From Strigamia acuminata (lineage: Eukaryota; Arthropoda; Chilopoda; Geophilomorpha; Linotaeniidae): 64,000 bases of DNA. The notes under the pieces are model-generated. The model saw only the letters and a program-made list of their open reading frames with translations, had not been told where the DNA came from and searched no databases. Positions within the stretch are counted from its first letter, which is position 1. Each line of letters begins with the position of its first letter. The stretch lies in NCBI GenBank assembly GCA_949358305.1, contig OX442318.1, forward strand, positions 10,212,517 to 10,276,516, in the 5' to 3' direction. Position numbers and translations under genes: made by a program. Below are positions 56,338 to 64,000 of this stretch, piece after piece.

Positions 56338-59300
56338 TTATGCTCGGAAGATCTTCGAAATCAATGATCGTAAACGTTCCGAAGATAGCCACTTTGTGAA
56401 TATGTCGGCGGTATTAGCTTCGCCGGCTACCTTTCGAAGATCGAAGACTCCCGCAGTAAACCACTCCCTGAGCCAGTGAAACTTCACGCGAATATGCTTC
56501 GTCTTCGCGTTCTCGATATCATTAGATGTGAATTGAATCGAGGCCAGGGCGTCCGAATACACGATAGGTCGGGATAGACGATTGAGAATCGGGAATTCGG
56601 TGTACACGCTGTCGAGCCAGAAAATCTCCTTCACGCACTCAACCAGGGCGATAAATTCAGCTTCCATGGTTGAGCACGCTACGGTCGACTGTTTGCGACA
56701 GGACCAGCCAATAGGGACATTTCCAACGTATACGATGTATCCTCCGAAGCTCAATGATGTCTCCGGATCGCTTGCCCACGACGCGTCGGTAAATGCAGAT
56801 AGTTGACTAGAAGAGCAACCGGATAACTCGATGCAAAGCTCCGCAGTGTTTGCCACGTACTGCAGAACCTGTAACAGGGCGCGGATGTGGGTTCGATTAT
56901 AGCACGTGTTGTACTGTGCCAAAGCGATGACGGAATAGAGTATGTCGGGACGAGTTCTCGATGCCAAAAACAGAAGTGAACCGATTAGAGATCGGTATGG
57001 AAAATCTTCCAAGTTTTCGGTCGATCCTCTAACGAGTGTCGTTCCCGGGGTCACTGGTGTCTTGACGAGATTATTGGTCGACGCCCCGAATTTCTTAACC
57101 AGTTTGGCGATATAAGCACGTTGCGTTATGAACGTGCGTCCGGCGTCGCGGATAAACTCGACGCCTAATAACTTCGTGATTGGACCGAGGTTGACTATAT
57201 CGAATTTCGAAGAGATGAGACGGATTAGCTGATTAAAAACGCTGTCGGACGCGTAAAACACGACGATATCGTCCACGTAGACCAGCATAACAGCTGTATT
57301 CCCGAACACGTAAACACAATTACATGCTGGCAGTCTTCGAAATCCGAGGGCCCGAAGTGTCTCGTCAAGTTTCTCGAACCATTGTCTCCCGGATTGGTGG
57401 AGGCCGTAAAGCGATTTGAGAAGAAGCCACACGTTATTTGGATCAGTGCATGTGGCACCTGCAGGGATTCTCATGTATACGTTATGCTTTAATTCCCCGT
57501 ACAGGTACGCACCTTTCACGTCGAGGTGGGCGTCCTGCCAACCACGCAATACGACGAGAAGACAGAAAAACAGACGGATCAATATGAAGTTCACGACTGG
57601 GCTAAACACCTCATCAAAATCGACTCCGAGGGTTTGATAAAAACCTTGTGCTACTAAGCGTGCTCGGTATCGGGTGACGGTTCCGGCTGCATCGGTTTTG
57701 AGTTTAAAAATCCACTTGCAGCCAAGAATAGTGGTGTCGGGTGGTCGGGGAACTTCTTTATAGATTTCTCGCTCTTTGAACATATCGAGTTCCTCTCCGA
57801 TTGCTTCACGCCATTTCGGAGCGTCGTTGAACTTGGGAATTTCGGCGAATGAAGCCGGCTCGGTTCGGCACAGATGAGCCGCATGACGAACGCCCGGAAG
57901 AGTTGGCAATTTGTGTTCGAGATTACCGAAGAAAAACAGTCCGGGGTCGTAATCAATATTGTTCAACATACAATACTCCTCGATGTCGTGATAAGATCTT
58001 AGACGGATCTTCGGAGTTGGAAAATAATAGACATCAATTAAGATCTTCCCGGGTTTTTGATCCTTTCTCAGGTGTTCCTCGCGTACCCATTCACGGCACT
58101 CGCCATCTCCACCGACGAATCGCCACTTATGAGTAGTGTGGCGCGCAGTCGCTGGTGAATTGGGATCGGGGTCGAAAATTTGCAACCCTTGCGCAGCCTG
58201 ATCATCAACACGTTGCTGACGACGCGTCGTAATAAATCTCGGCGTCGGTACCGGTGTTTCACGGGGAAGAGAAGGCGCTGCCGATCGCTGAGGTGATGGC
58301 GGAGCGGATGTACGAGGAGTTGTCGGAGGCGATGGTCGTGCCGATTGTTCCGCTGACGCATCAACGTGTTCGGATGTTTCCGGATAAATTGACAATTCGT
58401 CCATCTCTCGGATGTCGTGGTCCGTATCACGTTCCTCTTCATATGAAATATGATGGGATTGTCGAAGAGACGCAGAACCCGGAGGTAAGGTCGCACATAA
58501 ATCCAGCAATGCCCGTTCCGGAGTTGTCGGTGGTGGTATGTGGATGTGCGGAAAAGCCAGAGGCGTGTGCATCGAAGCGGATGCCGTCGACACACGTTCG
58601 GAATCGTTCGCAGAATGTTCTGACGCCTCGGAATCAGATCCTTTCGGCCACTGATGGTAATGTAGGTTATCATCAAATGTAACGGTTTGCTGTCCGGGAC
58701 CAGTAAACGATTGTTGCGGCTGCTGCGTCGAAATTTTGATGGATTTCCGATACGACTGCCGCTCATCGATCTTAACGTGAATAGATTCGTAGACTTGGTT
58801 GTCAGTTGGGTTCCAAATTCTGTATCCACGGGTCCCTGAAGCGTAGCCGACTAAATATCCCTCCCAGGCCCGCGGATCCAGCTTCTTGCGTCCTGGTGCG
58901 GTGTAGTGCACCCAGCACTTGGAACCGACTTTTCGTAGATGTCGTAACGAAAGGGCTCTCTGTCGCCAAAGGATATACGGAACTTGATTGTTAAGTCGAG
59001 AATGAGGGCTCCGATTCTTGATGTAGGCAAACGTGACCGCTAGCTCGGCCCAGAGCGCCTCCGGCAACTTAGTCTCGGATAAGACTGCACGAAAGTTGTC
59101 GGCCATTGTCCGGTTTATGCGCTCGGCCGTGCCGTTCATCTGTGGTGACGACGGATTTGTCCGTTGACCTTGGATGCCCTTGGCTTGTAGATATCGGAGA
59201 AACTCGTTTGACATAAACTCTCCGCCTCGATCAGTCCGAATCGCTTTTATTTGCGTGTCCTGGATTCTCTCAACTCGAGCAACGAAGTCCTTAAAGGTTG

Positions 59301-61341
59301 CGAAAACCTGCGATTTCTGGGCTAGCGGTATAATCCAGCAATAGCGTGTTGCGTCGTCGATGACGGTAAGGACAAAACGTGCTCCTCCAAACGATGGAAC
59401 TGGGGCTGGCCCCCAAATATCCATGTGGAGAAGGTCCAAAGGCTTCGTAGTCGAGGGATTAGGATCAGGCTTATGAGAAGCTTTTGTCGATTTGGCTATT
59501 CTGCAGTCGTTGCAGGCCAATTCCCTGCTCACTTCCCCTGGTGACATTCCGTAAACTTGGTCGTTTGCGGCCAATAGCTTCATTCCATTCGTATGAAGGT
59601 GGCCAAGACGGCTATGCCATAAGCCGGTGGCGTCCTTGACGGAGGCTGGATTGGCGATGACCTTCTTTTTAGGTTGAGACGGGTTGCCAAGGGGAGGAAA
59701 GGAATTTGCATTTGGAATTGCAATAGGAGTTGCCGTTGGGATTGACTGTAGGGCATTCGCATAGGAAGGAAGGGTGGTCAAATCGTTGTGGATTTGAGTA
59801 GGGATAGGAGGAGGAATCGGATTGGTTGGAATGGGAGCTTGTTGGACGGGAATTTGCTTCACGGGTTCAACTAGCGGCATTTCAATCCGAAAATCCGTAA
59901 TTTCTCGTTGCTGTCCTTTTCCCTTTTTCGGTTTGGGAATTTTAATGAAATCCTCTTCCGTAGTCACGTACATTTGCGGCGGTAGCGTTGGAGTCGGTTG
60001 TACAGTGGGAGAAACCGTTGTCGCAAATGTCGGATTTGTACACAAACCGTCCACATAATAAAGACCTCCTCTCTCCTTTGCACGAATAAGAGGGCTGCGA
60101 ATGTCCGATTCGTAAACATGTATCTCACTATTGAAAATGTGGATATGATGTCGCGCCTTGTCTATCTTCGAAACCGAAATCAAGTTTGCCTCGAAATTCG
60201 GCGCGTAAAGGACGTTTGTTAAATTCACGGTGCACCGGGTCTTATCGATCGCCATTAGCAAACGAACCGTTCCTTTTCCCGTCACTTGGGACTTTCCCTG
60301 TCCCAACTCGATGTCGAATGGAATGACATCGGTGAACTCGGTGAAACCGGCACGCACGTGAGATACGTGATCTGTAGCGCCGCAATCCAGAATCCACTCA
60401 TTGGATTGCATAAAATGAGCGACTGGACGTTGGATAACCTGCGGCGCATTGACAAAATATGTCCCCTCTCGGTGTGGATGCGAGCTTTCTCGGGGACGCG
60501 CGTTGTTGGCCTTCGCAGCAGCGTTCTTGTTGCGCCGGCGACTCTTGCTCCGAGAATTACGTTGGAGTGAAACCGTAGGTTGTCCCTGTTGTTGACGGGG
60601 TGGACGTGGACATCGGTTCGCGTAATGTCCGAGCTGGTCGCAATTAAAACACTTCACTGTCGAGATATCACGAGGTCCGGATTTATTTCGGGGTCGGAAT
60701 TGTCCCTTCATAGACGTGTGAGCTGATGATTGGCTCGTTCCGAGCAACCCGATGGATTTGAGCCGCATGTGCTCGGAAATCAGCTGCTCGGCGACATCCT
60801 TCGGCGTGAATTGGGGATCCGGCCAGTGGTATATGGCAAATGTTGCCTGAGCATATTCAGGCGGCAGACACTTCAAATACTGGTATGCGTGGTGAACCGG
60901 GCTAATAATCTCGTTGACATCGCTTAGTTGCCGCACGTAATTGTCGACGCGGGCAATGAAGTCCGGCATATCTTCGCCAGGTTGGAGTTGGAGGCTGAGA
61001 AACTCCCAGCGCATCGCCGCTTGACGGGCTCTAGAGCTGGGTGCGTAGGTTTTCGCCAACTTGTCCCACGCCTCCTTTGGCGTGTTACAGGTTTCCAAAA
61101 CTGTACGCTTGGCGGGGCTCACATGGATGTATATGTGGCCTAGGGCCTTGTCCTTCTTCACCATAAAGCGATCAAGTTCTTTTGGCGTCAGGGTGGCAAT
61201 GTGCTCTGCCTCCTTATCCTCCGTTACGTGACGCCAAAGCCCTTCCGATTTTAAGAGAAACTGCATCGACAATCGCCATTGTTCATAATTGTCGACACCG
61301 AGAACCGGAATTAAACTGTTCGAGTTGGCCGCTTTCTGCAT
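56338..61341 (-). CDS. Copia 2 gag-pol polyprotein (1667 aa)
   Basis: The single open frame contains gag, a CCHC knuckle (CFNCDQLGHYANRC, 231-244) and a protease site reading D319-C320-G321 (WILDCGATDH) instead of the usual DSG or DTG. It then has a proline-rich spacer (about 440-560), the HHCC finger (H576, H581, C610, C613), integrase D641, D704, E740 with 35 residues between the last two, reverse transcriptase with YVDD, and RNase H (TDASWASD, STMEAEFIAL). The frame has no stops or shifts. The Cys in the protease motif is unusual and could lower protease activity, or be a lineage trait. Confidence 0.95.
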   Translation of the reverse strand: MQKAANSNSLIPVLGVDNYEQWRLSMQFLLKSEGLWRHVTEDKEAEHIATLTPKELDRFMVKKDKALGHIYIHVSPAKRTVLETCNTPKEAWDKLAKTYAPSSRARQAAMRWEFLSLQLQPGEDMPDFIARVDNYVRQLSDVNEIISPVHHAYQYLKCLPPEYAQATFAIYHWPDPQFTPKDVAEQLISEHMRLKSIGLLGTSQSSAHTSMKGQFRPRNKSGPRDISTVKCFNCDQLGHYANRCPRPPRQQQGQPTVSLQRNSRSKSRRRNKNAAAKANNARPRESSHPHREGTYFVNAPQVIQRPVAHFMQSNEWILDCGATDHVSHVRAGFTEFTDVIPFDIELGQGKSQVTGKGTVRLLMAIDKTRCTVNLTNVLYAPNFEANLISVSKIDKARHHIHIFNSEIHVYESDIRSPLIRAKERGGLYYVDGLCTNPTFATTVSPTVQPTPTLPPQMYVTTEEDFIKIPKPKKGKGQQREITDFRIEMPLVEPVKQIPVQQAPIPTNPIPPPIPTQIHNDLTTLPSYANALQSIPTATPIAIPNANSFPPLGNPSQPKKKVIANPASVKDATGLWHSRLGHLHTNGMKLLAANDQVYGMSPGEVSRELACNDCRIAKSTKASHKPDPNPSTTKPLDLLHMDIWGPAPVPSFGGARFVLTVIDDATRYCWIIPLAQKSQVFATFKDFVARVERIQDTQIKAIRTDRGGEFMSNEFLRYLQAKGIQGQRTNPSSPQMNGTAERINRTMADNFRAVLSETKLPEALWAELAVTFAYIKNRSPHSRLNNQVPYILWRQRALSLRHLRKVGSKCWVHYTAPGRKKLDPRAWEGYLVGYASGTRGYRIWNPTDNQVYESIHVKIDERQSYRKSIKISTQQPQQSFTGPGQQTVTFDDNLHYHQWPKGSDSEASEHSANDSERVSTASASMHTPLAFPHIHIPPPTTPERALLDLCATLPPGSASLRQSHHISYEEERDTDHDIREMDELSIYPETSEHVDASAEQSARPSPPTTPRTSAPPSPQRSAAPSLPRETPVPTPRFITTRRQQRVDDQAAQGLQIFDPDPNSPATARHTTHKWRFVGGDGECREWVREEHLRKDQKPGKILIDVYYFPTPKIRLRSYHDIEEYCMLNNIDYDPGLFFFGNLEHKLPTLPGVRHAAHLCRTEPASFAEIPKFNDAPKWREAIGEELDMFKEREIYKEVPRPPDTTILGCKWIFKLKTDAAGTVTRYRARLVAQGFYQTLGVDFDEVFSPVVNFILIRLFFCLLVVLRGWQDAHLDVKGAYLYGELKHNVYMRIPAGATCTDPNNVWLLLKSLYGLHQSGRQWFEKLDETLRALGFRRLPACNCVYVFGNTAVMLVYVDDIVVFYASDSVFNQLIRLISSKFDIVNLGPITKLLGVEFIRDAGRTFITQRAYIAKLVKKFGASTNNLVKTPVTPGTTLVRGSTENLEDFPYRSLIGSLLFLASRTRPDILYSVIALAQYNTCYNRTHIRALLQVLQYVANTAELCIELSGCSSSQLSAFTDASWASDPETSLSFGGYIVYVGNVPIGWSCRKQSTVACSTMEAEFIALVECVKEIFWLDSVYTEFPILNRLSRPIVYSDALASIQFTSNDIENAKTKHIRVKFHWLREWFTAGVFDLRKVAGEANTADIFTKWLSSERLRSLISKIFRA

Positions 61342-62230
61342 CGTAGATCGATTCGCGAAGAGCGTAACACAACGCGAAAATCACACTGACTCAGAGAGAG
61401 GCGCTGAAATGTCGCACAAGATTGGAGCACTTTTCACAATTTTCACAATTCGGAGCACTTCACTGCACGGTTCCCTCGGTGTTCGAGGCGAAAAACCACA
61501 AATTGGGCAATTCCTTCTGAAGGAATCAAATAACCTCCGGTTGCCAGTCTGAGAGGGTCCGATCGGCTTCCTGGAGCCGCGGGAAACCTCACTTGTACCA
61601 CGACAAGCACAACCGGAGAATACGTGTAAGCTTGACCGGACTCGATCCAAGGGCAAACACGATTCTAAAGGAACCCCCAAAAGCCTTAATAATATCTTAA
61701 AATTAACAATAGTATTTCGACAGAAGGAGAAATAGGTGAATCGATCGCGGTTGCGATCCTCGTGCAAATGAAGGCACGGCGCAGTTTTCTCGAAAAACTG
61801 GAAAAAGCGCAAATTCGGATTGAAAAATCCGAATTTCTTCTCGATAAATCGAGGCTCTTCGTCCGGAAAATAATAGATCGACGATACTGTGCATACGCCG
61901 GGGTATACACAGCGGAATTCGATCCGTTTCTCGTTGAAAAACGTCGCTTCGACGTTGGCGAAGCGAAAATCGACGTGAAATCTGCAAAAAGAAAGAATTT
62001 CTCTCGAAATTCGCGAATCCCGCGGAATTTCGGAGAAAATTAGACAAATAATGGTGTGATTGACGACCCTGGTCGTCTGTGAACGTCGATAAAACGTCGG
62101 CGTCGCAGGCGAGACGAAAATCGAGACAAAATGGCCGCCGAAAATCTGAAAATAAAAATATCGGCGCAAATTCGCGAATTTCGCGAAAAAACGTCGATAA
62201 ATTAGGCGAATGGAGTGGTTGTTTAACCAA
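61342..62230 (-). other. Copia 2 untranslated leader
   Basis: About 0.9 kb lies between the primer site and the gag start, rich in 'cgaaattcgcgaa'-like words. Open frames on both strands here do not resemble known retroelement proteins. A packaging or translation role is plausible but not shown. Confidence 0.6.
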
Positions 62231-62249
62231 CAACCATCCTCTGCTACCA
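62231..62249 (-). promoter_or_regulatory. Copia 2 primer-binding site (tRNA-iMet 3' end)
   Basis: The minus strand reads TGGTAGCAGAGGATGGTT one base inside the 5' LTR. This is complementary to the 3' end of eukaryotic initiator tRNA-Met (AACCAUCCUCUGCUACCA). Confidence 0.92.
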
Positions 62250-62250
62250 A

Positions 62251-62787
62251 TGTAGGCAGAGAATGCGCAAAATATCGGTGTAAACCGATTGAAAGCGTGA
62301 ATTGGCGCTGTGCGACCCGCACAGACGTTAACGATACGACGCGTATCGTTTCGGAAATGCGCGCGGCCTAATGCCGCTTATATGCGCTAGCAAGAAGCAC
62401 TAAAGGTGCTTTAAATCAAACACAATGAGTAAAACAATAAAAACGGTTTAATTAAATAGTAATACATTACAAATAGGTATCCAAACAGGTGGGAAAGCAG
62501 CTAAGTCATACACGGCTGTGTATGACGCCATCTTGGATGAAAAAGCAATGGGTAGTGGCACCTAGTGCCGGGAATTTACATTAAGTTTTAAACAAATCAT
62601 TTGATAATAGGACAAATCCTAGCATAAAGTGATAAAAGTATGGAATTACATACGGGACAGCGCAAAACGAATGGTAACATCGAAATCAATTAAATAATAA
62701 CAAAGATGCGCTGTATACCTAAACACAAAGGGAAAACTAGGAAATAACAAATGTATTCATCGATACAAAATGGTCTTTTGACCAACA
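62251..62787 (-). repeat. Copia 2 5' LTR
   Basis: 537 bp, matching the left LTR. Confidence 0.97.
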
Positions 62788-63458
62788 ATAATGAAATGAA
62801 CACGCAATTGAGACGAGTATGAGTTCAAAATGTCTAGGCTGAGGAGGAAGTCACAGTCATGGCATAAAATGTATTGACGAATTAAGACCGTCGAATACGC
62901 CGTTTTTCCAGTAAATTGTATGCAAATAATGGGCAAATAATAAATGTGGTGGTTAGATAGCCAACCATGAGAATTCGGGCTGCATAATGACCGTATGCGT
63001 TGAGACGCAACATAAATCACACTTGGAAATCTCCTAGTTGAGACAGGAGATGTTGTCTAGTCGAAGGCGAAAATTATTCTCTCTGTTCAAGTTGTCTTGA
63101 CAGAACAAGTCACCTCTGATCACATGTCAAAGGCCAAGTCAATTCCCAATGGGGACCGAGCAGAAAACAGGCGATCAGGGGTGAAATATGCAAATTCAGA
63201 GCGTGATTATATCAACTTATTGCAGAATTCTCATGAATTGTCTGGATGGGGTGATTAAAACCAGGACAGATTAAAGATAAATGTCAAAAATAAGGAAAAT
63301 AAAATAAAATAAAATAATAGATTTAGATTTGGGAAAAATAAAATAATTTAAGGAAACTAGAACAATTTCTCAATAAAATTGGGAAAAATTTAAAGGAAAG
63401 GCGCAAAATGCGCTTAAAATTTTGAAAATTATTACTGCTCAAAGTCAGGACCGTGACA
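62788..63458. repeat. Interspersed repeat, copy B, right part
   Basis: It continues copy B after copia 2 and ends GTCAGGACCGTGACA, the complement of the start of copy A at 1822. A T-rich run (63482-63503) follows. Confidence 0.8.
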
Positions 63459-63534
63459 ATTTTTATGTTATTATGAATAATGTTTTTTTTTTTTTTTTTT
63501 TTTGTATATATATATTTGTTTAGCAGTTTTAATA

Positions 63535-63689
63535 TTATTTAAGATTTATCATACAATTTTCTAATTCTTCAAATTCTTCAACAACCGATTTGATGATTTC
63601 ATCCACATCTTTCTTTTCAGCTATTGCTTGGTCAGCTGACACTACAAGCTGCATATTTCCATTGAAGCTTGAAATTACAAATGCTAAAC
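63535..63689 (-). CDS. WS/DGAT-like acyltransferase, gene 9, last exon (partial)
   Basis: A 155-nt exon with a TTTTCAAG| acceptor at 63690-63691, in the same phase as the paralogues, encodes LAFVISSFNGNMQLVVSADQ... ending ENCMINLK. It differs from gene 8's exon 2 (ENSMMNLK) by a few residues. The adjoining intron (63690-64000) matches that of gene 8 but lacks the element at 51726-51982. Exon 1 must lie to the right of the window, so whether the gene is intact is unknown. Confidence 0.85.
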
Positions 63690-64000
63690 CTTGAAAAGAA
63701 AAAAAGCATATAATTATTATGAGGCTTTTCAAGCCGCGATATGTGGCATGACTTTCTTGAGGACTTCGTATTGGAAGTCTGTTCATTTTGTCATTGATCA
63801 TTTCCGCGCTTAGTTTTTTTTAGCTGTTTTAAATTTATTTTCCAGGTGGCATAAAAATCCACTGAGATTCATTGAGATCAATCTTGACTCGGTCGCTTGT
63901 CTTACCCTAACAACAGTATTAAAAAATAGATCTGGCAAATAATGATAGATAAACTTAAAACAGCTAAACAAAAGGGAAGTTTTTTTGTCCACGACTGTAC

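Larger units (their letters stand above)
55591..62787 (-). mobile_element. Copia 2: complete Ty1/copia retrotransposon
   Basis: The 7197-bp element has 537-bp LTRs (55591-56127 and 62251-62787) that appear identical, a perfect ATAAT target duplication (55586-55590, 62788-62792), a tRNA primer site, a 0.9-kb leader, one 1667-codon frame and a purine-rich stretch (GAAGAGGGGATT on the minus strand) beside the left LTR. It is recent and apparently complete. It is larger and more GC-rich inside than copia 1 and belongs to a different copia lineage. Confidence 0.97.

Noticed and set aside
61381-62322. 313-codon minus-strand frame in the copia 2 leader, and overlapping frames
   Set aside because: It overlaps the LTR and primer site, has no retroelement domain and is mirrored by plus-strand frames of similar quality.

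Overview
The window is eukaryotic, AT-rich and full of repeats. Genes have spliced exons with GT/AG junctions, and there are many short inverted-repeat transposons and two complete Ty1/copia retrotransposons. Both copia elements have primer sites matching a eukaryotic initiator methionine tRNA. An invertebrate animal is the best guess, but nothing in the sequence fixes the phylum.

The host content is a minus-strand tandem cluster of one gene family: eight genes (one broken by a transposon) plus the last exon of a ninth. They encode membrane-anchored acyltransferases of the wax ester synthase/diacylglycerol acyltransferase (WS/DGAT, WSD) type. The products have an N-terminal hydrophobic segment, an SPW motif near residue 161, HHxxxDG at 187-193, an ND motif near 282, and a DUF1298-like C-terminus. 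Each gene has a first exon of 1270-1282 nt, a phase-1 intron and a short last exon. Genes 1-5 (3.2-42.1 kb) form one subfamily, genes 6-7 (44.2-48.6 kb) a recent duplicate pair, and genes 8-9 (51.5-64 kb) a third. Introns are 73-113 bp where free of transposons and 1.15-2.6 kb where transposons have landed.

Gene 2 is split by a 321-bp TA-flanked inverted-repeat element. Removing the element and one TA restores the exon to exactly the length of gene 1's exon. Gene 6 has lost the Asp of its ND motif.

Between genes lie nested non-autonomous transposons. Several have clean target duplications: TA, TTAA, or 8 bp. Two of them carry internal minisatellites, one of 21 bp x about 34 and one GC-rich. 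Copia 1 (27.6-32.3 kb, plus strand) and copia 2 (55.6-62.8 kb, minus strand) have identical LTR pairs, 5-bp target duplications and full-length gag-pol frames, so both inserted recently. Copia 1 has a primer site matching the anticodon region of initiator tRNA-Met; copia 2 matches the 3' end of the same tRNA.

Duplicated flanks upstream and downstream of genes 1-5 show that the duplication unit was larger than the gene. I found no convincing tRNA, rRNA, CRISPR or bacterial-type feature.
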